This document shows, piece by piece, positions 43,161 through 51,765 of a stretch of DNA of 64,000 bases (positions within the stretch are counted from its first letter, which is position 1; each line of letters opens with the position of its first letter). The DNA is from UBA7672 sp047601145 (GTDB taxonomy: Bacteria > Pseudomonadota > Alphaproteobacteria > Caulobacterales > Hyphomonadaceae), in the NCBI GenBank assembly GCA_047601145.1, contig JASGJW010000001.1, positions 1,550,001 to 1,614,000 on the forward strand. The letters are read 5' to 3'. The notes under the pieces are model-generated. The model ran no database searches, was not told the origin of the DNA, and saw only the letters and a list, made by a program, of their open reading frames with translations. The position numbers were made by a program, and so were the translations under genes.

Positions 43161-43676
43161 GTGGTGTCGCGTGTGACTTCGGTTTTGCTGCTCCTCGTGT
43201 GTGTCGCCTCGCCGGTGGCCTTTGCCGCCGTCGCCTGGATCGCGCGCGCGGGCGGAAATCGCACGAAAGCGGCGCTGGTCGGCGGTCTTGTCGCTACGCT
43301 TTTCAGCCTCGGATGGGATGCGCTCGCCGCCCGCATGCAGTGGTGGACCTACGCCAATGACAATGTGCTCGCCGTGCTGGCAGTGGCGCTCTCGGTGGCG
43401 TTCGTGTTCGGCGCGGCGGCGGGGCTGGTCGGCTGGCGCCTGATGCGCGCGATCGGATGGACGGGCGTGGCGGCATTCTTCGCAGGCTTCGTCGGCTTCG
43501 GCATGCTGCGCGACAACCTCCTGGCGACCAACACGTCGGTGTTGTTCGGGTTCGGCGACGGGCCGATGCCGCAGGTGATGAGCGCAGTGGGTTATCTCTC
43601 GCTGGCGCTGGCCGTGCAGGTGACCATGCTGATCATGGCGGGCCCGCCGCGCGGCGATACGTTGCGGGCGAGTTAG
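43161..43676 (+). CDS. Integral membrane protein, unknown function
   Basis: 171 residues with four to five hydrophobic segments (VLLLLVCVASPVAFAAVAWI, VGGLVATLFSLGWDALAAR, VLAVALSVAFVFGAAAGLVG, GWTGVAAFFAGFVGFG and LSLALAVQVTMLIMAG). No catalytic motif. GTG start. Its stop overlaps the stop of eda on the other strand in TTAG (43673-43676). Confidence 0.65.
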   Translation: MVSRVTSVLLLLVCVASPVAFAAVAWIARAGGNRTKAALVGGLVATLFSLGWDALAARMQWWTYANDNVLAVLAVALSVAFVFGAAAGLVGWRLMRAIGWTGVAAFFAGFVGFGMLRDNLLATNTSVLFGFGDGPMPQVMSAVGYLSLALAVQVTMLIMAGPPRGDTLRAS

Positions 43677-44305
43677 CCGCGCTTGAGGGCGGCCGCTTCA
43701 CGGGCGAGGGCGCCGATCTCATCCCACTTCTTCGCATCGACAAGCTTCGTGGGGCAGACCCAGCCGCCGCCGACGCAGGCGACATTCGGGCGCGCGAGAT
43801 AGTCGCGCGCAAGATCGAGCGAGATGCCGCCGGTGGGGCAGAACTTCACCTGGCCGAAGGGGCCGCGGAAGGCGTCGATCATGGCGCGGCCGCCGGCCTG
43901 TTCGGCGGGGAAGAACTTGAAGCGGGTGAGGCCGAGGTCGAGGCCGGCCATCAGCTCGGTCGCGGTGGCGATGCCCGGAAGGATGGGGATGCCGGCGGCG
44001 GCGGAGGCGCGGACAGCGCCTTCGGAGAGGCCGGGCGTGACGATGAAGGTGGCGCCATGCTTCTTTGCGGCGTCGACGTCCGCGGCGTTGAGCACCGTGC
44101 CTGCCCCGACGATGGCGCCGCTGACCTTGCTCATCTCGCGGATGGCTTCGAAAGCGGCCTTGGTACGCAGCGTGACCTCGAGGACGCGCAGGCCATTGCC
44201 GGCCAGCGCTTGCGCCAAGGGGGCGGCGTCTTCCACGCGATCGATGGTGATCACGGGGATCACCGGCTGCACGGCCATCAGGTCATCGACTGTCATGCCG
44301 CTCAT
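43673..44305 (-). CDS. eda: KDPG aldolase
   Basis: 210 residues. 2-keto-3-deoxy-6-phosphogluconate aldolase, the last step of the Entner-Doudoroff route, giving pyruvate and glyceraldehyde 3-phosphate. The Schiff-base Lys is in TRFKFFPAEQAGG, with the catalytic Glu in LRVLEVTLRT, and GAGTVLN and CPTGGIS are as expected. It overlaps the edd stop by 4 nt (ATGA). Confidence 0.97.
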   Translation of the reverse strand: MSGMTVDDLMAVQPVIPVITIDRVEDAAPLAQALAGNGLRVLEVTLRTKAAFEAIREMSKVSGAIVGAGTVLNAADVDAAKKHGATFIVTPGLSEGAVRASAAAGIPILPGIATATELMAGLDLGLTRFKFFPAEQAGGRAMIDAFRGPFGQVKFCPTGGISLDLARDYLARPNVACVGGGWVCPTKLVDAKKWDEIGALAREAAALKRG

Positions 44306-46122
44306 GTAACCGCTCCGGTGTAGGCGCTGAAGATGCCGCCGCCGATTTCTGCATCGCCCGCGACCGCCCGGAAGGGAGCAAACAGCTCGCGGCCCCAGCC
44401 ATGGCTGGCTTTCGGCACATCGTCGCGCTTGCGCTGGGCCAGTTCGGAGGGGTCAACCATCAGGTCGAGCGTGCCGCTTTCGGCGTCGAGCACGATGCGG
44501 TCGCCGTCGCGGACGCGGGCGAGGGGGGAGTCCTGGTCGGCGCCGGGAGTGACATGGATCGCGGCGGGCACAGCGCCGGAGGCGCCGGACATGCGGCCGT
44601 CGGTGATCAGCGCGACGCGGAAGCCCTTGTTCTGGAGGCCGGTGAGCGAAGGGGTAAGCGAGTGCAGTTCCGGCATGCCGTTGGCGCGCGGACCCTGGAA
44701 GCGGACGACGACGCAGACATCGCGGTCGAGCTTGCCGGCCTTGAAGGCGGCGAGGAAGTCCTGCTGCGTCTCGAACACGGCGGCGGGGGCGTCGATGCGG
44801 CGGCGGTCAGGCGGGACGGACGAGATCTTGATGATGCCGCGACCGATCGAGCCTTTCAGCAGGCGGATGCCGCCTTCCATCTCGAAGGGCGAGCGTGCGG
44901 AGCGGAGAATGTCTTCGTCGTAGGATTTCTCCGGTCCCTTGCGCCAGCGCAGCATCTCGCCGTCCATCCAAGGTTCGCGCGTGTAGGCATCGAGGCCGCC
45001 GCCTGCGACGGTGACGGTGTCGCCGTGGAGGAGTCCGACGGAGAGGAGTTCGCGCGTAACGAAGGCCATGCCGCCGGCAGCGTGGAACTGGTTCACGTCG
45101 GCCGAACCGTTGGGATAGACGCGCGCGAGAAGCGGCGTGACGCCGGAGATGTCAGAGAAATCGTCCCAGTTGACGATGAGACCGGCTGCGTGGGCCATCG
45201 CAGGGATGTGGAGCGCGTGATTGGTCGAGCCGCCGGTCGCCATCAGGCCGACGATGGCGTTCACGATCGACTTGGCGCTGACGACATCGGCCATCGCAGC
45301 TTCGCCGGAGGCCGCGAGCTCAATGCAGCGCGTGGCGGCTGCTTTCAGAAGTGCGCTGCGCAGCGGCGTGCCGGGATTGACGAAGGCGGTGCCGGGCAGG
45401 TGGAGGCCCATCAGCTCCATCATCATCTGGTTGGAGTTGGCGGTGCCGTAGAAAGTGCACGTGCCGGCGGTGTGGTAGGAGGCGGCTTCCGCCTCCAGAA
45501 GCTGTTCGCGCGTGACCTGGCCAAGGGCGAAGAGTTCGCGGACCTTGGCCTTGTCCTTGTTGTTGATGCCCGAGGGCATCGGGCCTGCGGGCGAGAAGAT
45601 CACCGGCAGGTGGCCGAAGCTGAGCGCGCCGATGACGAGGCCGGGCACGATCTTGTCGCACGTGCCTAGCATCAGGCCGGCGTCGAACGCATCGTGCGTC
45701 ATCGCAACGGCGGTCGAGAGGGCAATCACTTCGCGGGAGAAGAGCGACAGCTCCATGCCGGGGCGGCCCTGCGTGACGCCATCGCACATGGCGGGGACGC
45801 CGCCGGCGACCTGCGCCGTTGCGCCGGCCTGGCGGGCAGCCTCCTTGATGATGTCGGGATAGTCCTTGAACGGCTGGTGGGCGCTCAGCATGTCGTTGTA
45901 GCTGGTGACGATGCCGATGTTGGGCGCCCTTCCTCTCATCGTGAGCTTGTCGCCAAGCGGCGAGGCGGCGAAGGCGTGCGCGAGGTTTCCGCAGGACAGG
46001 TGCGAGCGGCCGGGACCTGACTTGCGGGCTTCGGCCATGCGGGCGAGATAGTCGCCGCGCGTCTCGCGGCTGCGCTCCTCGATGCGGGCAGTGACTTCTG
46101 CGATCTTGGGATGAACCGCCAT
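44302..46122 (-). CDS. edd: 6-phosphogluconate dehydratase
   Basis: 606 residues, normal length. Dehydrates 6-phosphogluconate to KDPG using a 4Fe-4S cluster. Cluster-related Cys residues occur in PAMCDGVTQGRPGMEL and LMLGTCDKIVPG, with the first conserved Cys in LSCGNLAHAF; the block DGRMSGASGAVPAAIH is typical. The first gene of an edd-eda unit; zwf and pgl lie 3 kb upstream on the same strand beyond the curli genes. The promoter probably lies in the 48-nt gap or beyond the upstream hydrolase. Confidence 0.97.
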   Translation of the reverse strand: MAVHPKIAEVTARIEERSRETRGDYLARMAEARKSGPGRSHLSCGNLAHAFAASPLGDKLTMRGRAPNIGIVTSYNDMLSAHQPFKDYPDIIKEAARQAGATAQVAGGVPAMCDGVTQGRPGMELSLFSREVIALSTAVAMTHDAFDAGLMLGTCDKIVPGLVIGALSFGHLPVIFSPAGPMPSGINNKDKAKVRELFALGQVTREQLLEAEAASYHTAGTCTFYGTANSNQMMMELMGLHLPGTAFVNPGTPLRSALLKAAATRCIELAASGEAAMADVVSAKSIVNAIVGLMATGGSTNHALHIPAMAHAAGLIVNWDDFSDISGVTPLLARVYPNGSADVNQFHAAGGMAFVTRELLSVGLLHGDTVTVAGGGLDAYTREPWMDGEMLRWRKGPEKSYDEDILRSARSPFEMEGGIRLLKGSIGRGIIKISSVPPDRRRIDAPAAVFETQQDFLAAFKAGKLDRDVCVVVRFQGPRANGMPELHSLTPSLTGLQNKGFRVALITDGRMSGASGAVPAAIHVTPGADQDSPLARVRDGDRIVLDAESGTLDLMVDPSELAQRKRDDVPKASHGWGRELFAPFRAVAGDAEIGGGIFSAYTGAVT

Positions 46123-46170
46123 GGCGCGCCTCGTCTTCGACTCAGACTGAGATATCGGCTGGATTTGGCT

Positions 46171-47238
46171 TCAGGCCAACAGCCAGTCCATGATCATCGT
46201 GCTGAGATCGGGGCCGTAGGTGTGGCTGAGGTCGGCAATCTCGCAATAGGTGACGTTTGAACCGGCGGCGCGGAAATATTCATCCGCCTGGCGGGCCATG
46301 TCGACGTTGAACATCCAGTCGCGGACGCCGTGGGTGATGTGGATGGGCAGACCTTTCAGCCGGTTGGCGTCAGCCATCTGCACCAGCATCGGATGGAAGG
46401 CGGCGGCGACCGGGGCGAGGTGGGTGAAAGGCGATGAGGCTTCGAGGCCGGATGTCCAGGTGAAGGTGCCGCCATCGCTCATGCCGGTCATCAGGATGCG
46501 GGACGGATCGACCGCCCACGTTTCGCGCACGAAGGCGACGATTTCGGCCAGGCGGGGCGTATCACGGTCCTCGCCCTGGATGGCCCAGGTCTGGCCGACC
46601 GATGTCGGTGCGACGACGATGGCGCCGCGCGAGCGGGCGGCCCTGACCCAGCTCCAGAGAAAGGCGCGGCCGCGACCCGATCCGCCGTGCAGAGCGAAGA
46701 CGAGGGGACAGGGCGTATCCGGCGAATAGGTTTCGGGCACGTACATCCAGACGGACTCGCGGGCGTCGGGATCATCGCCGAGGCAGATCGCGCCTGTGTT
46801 GGGCGGCGGCGGCAGCTTCATGAAACGCGCCTGCAGTTCCTTGTTGGGGCGCTGGTCAGGGTCGAGGAAGAAGCGGTTCACCGGCGGCAGGACGCCGGCC
46901 AGCGGATAGAGCGCTTCGAGCGCGCGAGGCAGGTGACGGAAGGCTTTGTAGGTCGCCATCATGTCCTCGGGTGGTTCGGCCGCGGCGCGCAGGCCCTCGA
47001 ACGCGGCGAGGGCGGAGTCAGCTGCGGCGTCAAGCAGCGGACGCAGCGCGGAATAGGGATCGGACCAGGGCGGGCAATTGCGCGCGGCGCGCAGGTCCTC
47101 ATCCGGCTTGCCCACGCGATCGAGCAGGAAGGAATATCCGATCGGGCTGACGTGACGCGCGACGAAGCTCAGCCCATCCAGCGTGCGCAGCAGCGACGCG
47201 ACGAGGCGTTCGACCTGATCGACATCGGTTGCTGTCAT
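46171..47238 (-). CDS. Alpha/beta hydrolase, PHB-depolymerase-like esterase
   Basis: 355 residues. The N-terminal 150 residues are helical and unrecognised. The C-terminal hydrolase part has FALHGGSGRG, the nucleophile Ser in LMTGMSDGGTFTW, the Asp in ITHGVRDWMFNV and the His in IADLSHTYG. The dienelactone hydrolase/PHB-depolymerase-like family is the nearest. No signal peptide. It is 48 nt upstream of edd, so it may be co-transcribed with edd-eda. Confidence 0.75.
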   Translation of the reverse strand: MTATDVDQVERLVASLLRTLDGLSFVARHVSPIGYSFLLDRVGKPDEDLRAARNCPPWSDPYSALRPLLDAAADSALAAFEGLRAAAEPPEDMMATYKAFRHLPRALEALYPLAGVLPPVNRFFLDPDQRPNKELQARFMKLPPPPNTGAICLGDDPDARESVWMYVPETYSPDTPCPLVFALHGGSGRGRAFLWSWVRAARSRGAIVVAPTSVGQTWAIQGEDRDTPRLAEIVAFVRETWAVDPSRILMTGMSDGGTFTWTSGLEASSPFTHLAPVAAAFHPMLVQMADANRLKGLPIHITHGVRDWMFNVDMARQADEYFRAAGSNVTYCEIADLSHTYGPDLSTMIMDWLLA

Positions 47239-47303
47239 TGGCGCGCGCTGTTCAGTTGCGATTCAGGATCGGTCTGCATCGCACAAGCCTATCACGCTGA
47301 TCC

Positions 47304-47337
47304 GTGTGCAGAAGTATCTGCAGCTGGATGTGCACAC
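47304..47337. promoter_or_regulatory. Inverted repeat upstream of the curlin gene
   Basis: Seven-bp arms GTGTGCA and TGCACAC separated by 20 nt, about 95 bp before the first curlin start and on the divergent face from the hydrolase gene. A regulatory site is plausible; no regulator is known and no clear promoter boxes were recognised. Confidence 0.4.
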
Positions 47338-47430
47338 TGAATTTCCCGTTCAACCACCGGTCATGCGGCGTGCCCGATGTTGGTCGTGTCGCGCCGCAGG
47401 AAATGCGCGAAGTGAAACGGAGTTCGACTC

Positions 47431-47937
47431 ATGAAACGCATTCTTTCAGCCGCCCTCGCTCTTGCGGTCCTGGCGGGCGCCGGTATCGCGGAAGCCCAGA
47501 CCGGCAACCGTGTGAAGGTTGACCAGCGCGGTTACGGCCATGGCGCCGCGGCTTCGCAGAAGGGCGAGCGCAACGGCGCGGTCGTGATGCAGTACGGCAA
47601 AGGCCACTACGCGCAGGGCATCCAGAACGGCTACAACAACTTCCTGCGCATGGACCAGTACGGCACGCGCAACCAGGTCACGACCCAGCAGAACGGCGCG
47701 AACAACCTCGCCGTTACCGGCCAGGAAGGCCTCAACCTGCGCGCGCAGACCAGCCAGTCCGGCTATGGCAACGTCGCAGGGACAGCGCAAATCGGCACGA
47801 ACAACACCGCATCGACCGAGCAGGGCGGCCGGAACAACTCGTCCGCCATCATCCAGGTTGGCAACGGCCAGGACGTCGCCGTGCGCCAGGCCGGCGAAGG
47901 CAACATCTCCGTCGTCGTGCAAAGCGGCTACAACTAA
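47431..47937 (+). CDS. Curlin-repeat protein (major subunit type)
   Basis: 168 residues. The signal peptide (MKRILSAALALAVLAGAGIAEA) is followed by about ten units of the curlin half-repeat Q-x-G-x-x-N, for example QYGTRNQVTTQQNGANN and QIGTNNTASTEQGGRNN. These stack as an amyloid beta-solenoid on the cell surface after export through CsgG. No Cys. Length and regularity suit a CsgA-type subunit. It heads the cluster curlin-csgH-curlin; csgG, csgE and csgF are not in the window. Confidence 0.92.
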   Translation: MKRILSAALALAVLAGAGIAEAQTGNRVKVDQRGYGHGAAASQKGERNGAVVMQYGKGHYAQGIQNGYNNFLRMDQYGTRNQVTTQQNGANNLAVTGQEGLNLRAQTSQSGYGNVAGTAQIGTNNTASTEQGGRNNSSAIIQVGNGQDVAVRQAGEGNISVVVQSGYN

Positions 47938-47947
47938 TCCATATCCG

Positions 47948-47979
47948 GCCCGGGATGGCGCACAATCGCCGTCCCGGGC
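47948..47979 (+). terminator. Intercistronic hairpin between curlin and csgH
   Basis: A 13-bp stem (GCCCGGGATGGCG with CGCCGTCCCGGGC, one G-T wobble) and a 6-nt loop, then TTCATTCTT. It would stop part of transcription or protect the 3' end of the curlin message. Confidence 0.72.
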
Positions 47980-48003
47980 TTCATTCTTCCCGGAGTGCTT
48001 GCC

Positions 48004-48525
48004 ATGACCAGGCATCTGATAACGCTCGCAGCTATCGCCGCTGTTGCAGCTTGTTCCAGCGGCGTTGCGTCCGAAGCGCAGCTTGCGTCGCTACCCGCGC
48101 CGCCTGATGCGGAGCTCGATGGCGCGCCGCCGGTTCTCGCCGCGCCGCCAGTTCTCGCCGCGCCGCCTGTCATCGTTGCGCCGCAGACGGCCGTCGTGAT
48201 CGCGCCACCGGCCCCGGTGGTCGTACGCAAGCAGGACGACAGCCTGTGGTGCGATATCTCCGTGAAGCGCACATCCACCGGCGTTCGCATCATTCCTGTT
48301 GTGAGATCGGACCGATCGGTCTCCGGCGAGTATTCGCTGGTCATCACCAAGTCCGGTCAGTCGGGCTCTTCCGACATCTCGCAGGGCGGACCGTTCGATG
48401 CGCCGCGCGATGTGAAGCAGGAGCTCGGTGCATCAGAGATATCTCTGGAACACGGCGCGAAATTCCGCGCTGTCCTCAAGGTTCGCAGCGGCGGACGTGA
48501 AGTCTGCCGCGACATCAGGTCGTAA
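48004..48525 (+). CDS. CsgH-like curli assembly inhibitor
   Basis: 173 residues. The signal MTRHLITLAAIAAVAAC has a lipobox-like AAC. An Ala/Pro linker with the repeated unit PPVLAA (residues about 42-60) leads to an Ig-like domain: CDISVKRTSTGVRIIPVV, then VSGEYSLVITKSGQSGSSDI and the closing VCRDI. The pattern SGxYxLxVxKSGxxGSSDIxQGG is that of CsgH, the alphaproteobacterial CsgC counterpart that stops curlin from forming amyloid in the periplasm. Lies between two curlin genes. Confidence 0.85.
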   Translation: MTRHLITLAAIAAVAACSSGVASEAQLASLPAPPDAELDGAPPVLAAPPVLAAPPVIVAPQTAVVIAPPAPVVVRKQDDSLWCDISVKRTSTGVRIIPVVRSDRSVSGEYSLVITKSGQSGSSDISQGGPFDAPRDVKQELGASEISLEHGAKFRAVLKVRSGGREVCRDIRS

Positions 48526-48531
48526 CACGCC

Positions 48532-49020
48532 ATGAAAATCGCTCGTCTCGCTCTTGTGTCGCTTGCCCTGTCGGGTGCGGTGGGAACTGCGCATGCGCAG
48601 GGGCGCTTTGACCGCTACGGCTATCACCCGCCCAAGGAGGTGAAGGTGGATGTGCGCCAGAAGGGGCAGGGCAATGGCGCCGCTGTCTCGCAGAATGGCC
48701 CGGCCAATGCGGCTGGCGTCAGCCAGGATGGCGCGATTAATGCCGGGCGTATCACGCAGACAGGCGCCAGTAACGACGCCACGATCCGCCAGCTCGGCAA
48801 GGGCAATGACGCCTCGATCACGCAGACCGGGTTCAACAACGTCGCGTGCATCGTTCAGGTCGGCAAGAACCTCTCGACCGATATCACGCAGACTGGCGAC
48901 GGCCAGAGCCGCGGCTTGGTGCAGACGAAGAAGGGCACGTTCGAGATCCCGGCCCAGCTCTGCTCGATCGATCCGGGCGGCAAAGGCTACTGGCAGCGCG
49001 TCGGCTTCAAAGGGTATTGA
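48532..49020 (+). CDS. Second curlin-repeat protein (minor subunit or nucleator type)
   Basis: 162 residues. Signal peptide MKIARLALVSLALSGAVGTAHA, then about eight curlin half-repeats (VSQNGPANAAGVSQDGAIN, ITQTGASNDATIRQLGKGN), then a non-repeat C-terminal part of about 35 residues. Two Cys (106 and 144), absent from the first curlin, could form a disulfide linking the last repeat to the tail. The tail suggests a nucleator or cap like CsgB. It is 6 nt after csgH, so co-transcribed with it. Confidence 0.88.
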   Translation: MKIARLALVSLALSGAVGTAHAQGRFDRYGYHPPKEVKVDVRQKGQGNGAAVSQNGPANAAGVSQDGAINAGRITQTGASNDATIRQLGKGNDASITQTGFNNVACIVQVGKNLSTDITQTGDGQSRGLVQTKKGTFEIPAQLCSIDPGGKGYWQRVGFKGY

Positions 49021-49024
49021 ACGG

Positions 49025-49732
49025 TCAGGGCGCCCAGAAGGCGTGGATCGGGACTTTCTTCTGCACGAGCAGGTCCTTGATGGGCGAGACGCCAGCGCCA
49101 GCCTTGGCTTCGTTGTAAACGTTGAGCTTGTCCTGGCCCATGAAGAGCAGGATGACGCGGCGCGAGGACAGGATGCCTGGCACGGTGAGCGTCATGCGCT
49201 CGGGCGAGCCGGCGGCGTTAGGCGCGTGGATGCCTGCGACTTTCTTGGTTCCGTCCGGATCAGCGGCGGCGGCATAGCCTTCGGCGCCGGGAATGAGCGA
49301 GGCGATGTGGCCGTCCGGGCCCATGCCGAGCAGCACGATGTCGAACGGCATGATCGGGGCGATACGCTTTTCGGTGATGGCGGCGCCGCCGGAGGCTTTG
49401 GCGTGATTGGTCTTGAACGGTACGAAAGTGGCGACGGCCGCGCGGCGGCGCAGCAGCATGTCGCGGATCAGGAATTCGTTGGAGGCAGGATCCTGCGGGT
49501 TGACCCAGCGCTCGTCCGTCAGGGTGACGGAGACCTTCTCCCAGTTGATCGGAATGTTGGACAGCGCATCGTAGAGCGGACCAGGGGTCGTGCCGCCGGC
49601 GAGGGCGAGCGAGGCCTTGCGGCGCTTCTTGATGATGTCGGCAAGCTTGTCCGCCATGTCCTGGCAGAGGCCCGAGAACAGGCGCTTGCGGTCCGGGAAG
49701 AAAGTCTCCTCGTGGTTCGTGACCGTGCTCAT
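49025..49732 (-). CDS. pgl: 6-phosphogluconolactonase
   Basis: 235 residues. Hydrolyses 6-phosphogluconolactone to 6-phosphogluconate. Blocks LALAGGTTPGPLYDAL, VTLTDERWV, SNEFLIRDMLL and LLGMGPDGHIASLIPG are typical of the DevB-type enzyme. The start codon overlaps the zwf stop (ATGA), so it is coupled to zwf. Confidence 0.96.
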   Translation of the reverse strand: MSTVTNHEETFFPDRKRLFSGLCQDMADKLADIIKKRRKASLALAGGTTPGPLYDALSNIPINWEKVSVTLTDERWVNPQDPASNEFLIRDMLLRRRAAVATFVPFKTNHAKASGGAAITEKRIAPIMPFDIVLLGMGPDGHIASLIPGAEGYAAAADPDGTKKVAGIHAPNAAGSPERMTLTVPGILSSRRVILLFMGQDKLNVYNEAKAGAGVSPIKDLLVQKKVPIHAFWAP

Positions 49733-51180
49733 TCGTACCAGCTGTGTCCGTTGTGTTCAGGTATGTGCAGGGCGCTGGGCGGTCCCCAGGTTCCGGCCTG
49801 GTAGGGACGCGGCTCCATACCGGTGCGCTTCCAGCCCTCGATGATGCCGTCGATCCAGCGCCAGGCGGCTTCTGACTCTTCGCGGTGAACAAAGAGAGTG
49901 GAGTTGTTGTTGATCGCTTCGAGCAACAGGCGCTCGTAAGCGATGCGGCGGCGCTTCTCGCCTTTGAAGGCGTCGAGGAGCGAGAGATTGAGAGAGAGAG
50001 GCTGCAGCTCGTAGCCGCCCTGCGTGAGCGTGGGCGCCTTGTTCATGATGGTGAGTGAGATGTCCTCTTCCGGCTGCAGCGTGATCGTGAGCCGGTTGGC
50101 GGTAAGCTGGCTGCCATTGAAGATCGAGTGCGGGATCGGGCGGAACTGGATGACGATCTGCGAGTGGCGCGTCGGCAGGCGCTTGCCGGTGCGCAGGTAG
50201 AAGGGCACGCCTTCCCAGCGCCAGTTGTCGACATGGGCGCAGATGGCGACGAAGGTTTCGGTGGAGGAAGGCTTGCCGCCTTCTTCCTCGATGTAGCCAG
50301 GCACCAGCTTGCCGTCGATGACACCCTGCTTGTATTGGCCCCGCACCGTGCGATCGCGCAGGTCGTATTCGCTGATATGGCGCAGCGCGCGCAGCACTTT
50401 CACCTTCTCGCTGCGGACGGATTCAGGCCGCATGTTCGAGGGCGGCTCCATCGCGATGAAGCAGAGCAGCTGGAGCAGGTGGTTCTGCACCATGTCGCGC
50501 GTCGCGCCGTATTCGTCATAGTAGCCGAAGCGACCCTCGACCCCGAGCGTCTCGGCGACCGTGATCTGCACGTGCTCGATGGCGTGGCGGTTCCACAGGG
50601 GCTCGAAGAGGGCGTTGGCGAAGCGCAGGGCGATGAGGTTCTGGACCGTCTCCTTGCCGAGATAGTGGTCGATCCGGAAGGTGCGGTTCTCGCGGAAGTG
50701 CTCGGCGATGGCGGCGTTGATCTGCTCGCAGGTCTCGTAGCTCTTGCCGATCGGCTTCTCGACCATGACGCCGTTGGGCTCGGCCGTGAGCCCCTGGGCA
50801 GCGAGGCCCTGGACGATCGGGACGTAAAGGGCAGGCGAGGTCGACAGATAGAACAGCGCGCCGCCTGGGCAGCCGCTGAGCTTCGATTTCAGAGTGGCGT
50901 AGGTCTTGGGATCCGTCGCGTCGCCTGCGGCATAGACGAGCCGTTTGGCGAAGGCCTTCCATGCCTCCTGCGAGAAGAACGCTCCCGCGCGCTCCTTGAC
51001 CCAGCCCTCAACGTCCTTGCGGAACTCGTCGTCGGTGTGGGCCGACCGGGCGGCGCCCACGATCCGGAGGCTCGGGGGCAAAAGCCCGTCTGCATCAAGG
51101 AAGTAGAGGGACGGGAACAGCATCCGGCGGGCAAGGTCGCCCGTCGCGCCAAATATTACGAAAGCCCCCGGAACAGACAT
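49729..51180 (-). CDS. zwf: Glucose-6-phosphate 1-dehydrogenase
   Basis: 483 residues. Oxidises glucose 6-phosphate to the lactone, feeding the Entner-Doudoroff route. The N-terminal NAD(P) site is FGATGDLARRMLFPSLYFL and the active-site block is FRIDHYLGKETVQNLIALRF (20 residues) with the catalytic His and Lys. The ATG at 51180 follows GAGG with 7-nt spacing. First gene of zwf-pgl; the 191-nt gap to tRNA-Gly should hold its promoter. Confidence 0.98.
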   Translation of the reverse strand: MSVPGAFVIFGATGDLARRMLFPSLYFLDADGLLPPSLRIVGAARSAHTDDEFRKDVEGWVKERAGAFFSQEAWKAFAKRLVYAAGDATDPKTYATLKSKLSGCPGGALFYLSTSPALYVPIVQGLAAQGLTAEPNGVMVEKPIGKSYETCEQINAAIAEHFRENRTFRIDHYLGKETVQNLIALRFANALFEPLWNRHAIEHVQITVAETLGVEGRFGYYDEYGATRDMVQNHLLQLLCFIAMEPPSNMRPESVRSEKVKVLRALRHISEYDLRDRTVRGQYKQGVIDGKLVPGYIEEEGGKPSSTETFVAICAHVDNWRWEGVPFYLRTGKRLPTRHSQIVIQFRPIPHSIFNGSQLTANRLTITLQPEEDISLTIMNKAPTLTQGGYELQPLSLNLSLLDAFKGEKRRRIAYERLLLEAINNNSTLFVHREESEAAWRWIDGIIEGWKRTGMEPRPYQAGTWGPPSALHIPEHNGHSWYE

Positions 51181-51371
51181 GACAAGACCTCAGAGCCGCG
51201 CCCCCCGTGCGGTCAAGGAGAATTGCGCGACTGGGGTATCATTACACGCAACCCGCGAGGCGGAACGCAGAGTTTGCCATACCGCGCATCGGAATCACTT
51301 GCACCTTAGTTGCAATCGCGCCAATTTCGCGTGCGCGTAAGGGCAGACGGCTGGTAGAAACAATGCGGGTC

Positions 51372-51445
51372 GCGGGTGTAGCTCAATGGTAGAGCAGAAG
51401 CTTCCCAAGCTTACGACGAGGGTTCGATTCCCTTCACCCGCTCCA
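51372..51445 (+). tRNA. tRNA-Gly, anticodon CCC
   Basis: A 74-nt cloverleaf with encoded CCA: acceptor GCGGGTG / CACCCGC, D stem GCTC / GAGC, anticodon stem with a 7-nt loop TTCCCAA giving anticodon CCC, and T arm GAGGG-TTCGATT-CCCTT. The discriminator is T. It decodes GGG. The anticodon stem has one end mismatch (G/A). Confidence 0.93.
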
Positions 51446-51765
51446 GGCCCTTTCCAGTCCAACCATCACAACACCGTCAGTAATTCACCCAAGACAGGTT
51501 CGAATACTGGGCCGTTTCCGGGTGGAACCGGCAACCTTAAGAATAAGCCGCTGCAACTTAACCAAAAAACGCGCGGAAATACCTTTCTTGACGTCTACGT
51601 AAGGTGCAATAAGGGCCTTACACTGTCTGGTCTTCTAGTATGGGCGAGCATTGACGATCGCTCAACCAATCTAGTTGCTAGTGGCTAGGACAGTGCGAAT
51701 CGGAGGCCGGGGGTTTTCGATCTGACCGTGGAGGCGGGCAGGTCCGACGAGGGGATTTGAGGACT
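51446..51765 (+). other. AT-richer, non-coding stretch after tRNA-Gly
   Basis: 320 nt with no recognisable gene. Its base composition is clearly lower in GC than the surroundings, with runs such as AACCAAAAAACGCG. A short frame crosses the tRNA but has no family features. It may be the scar of an element that once used the tRNA 3' end; only a 7-nt repeat of the T-loop (GGTTCGA at about 51505) is visible, too short to be an att site. Confidence 0.5.

Noticed and set aside
51181..51371. HexR-like operator before zwf
   Set aside because: No palindrome close to the known HexR consensus was found; the nearest sequence, GGTATCATTACACGC, is not symmetric.
51498..51512. Repeat of the tRNA T-loop as an attachment site
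   Set aside because: Only GGTTCGA is shared with the tRNA; a true attR would repeat more of the tRNA 3' end.
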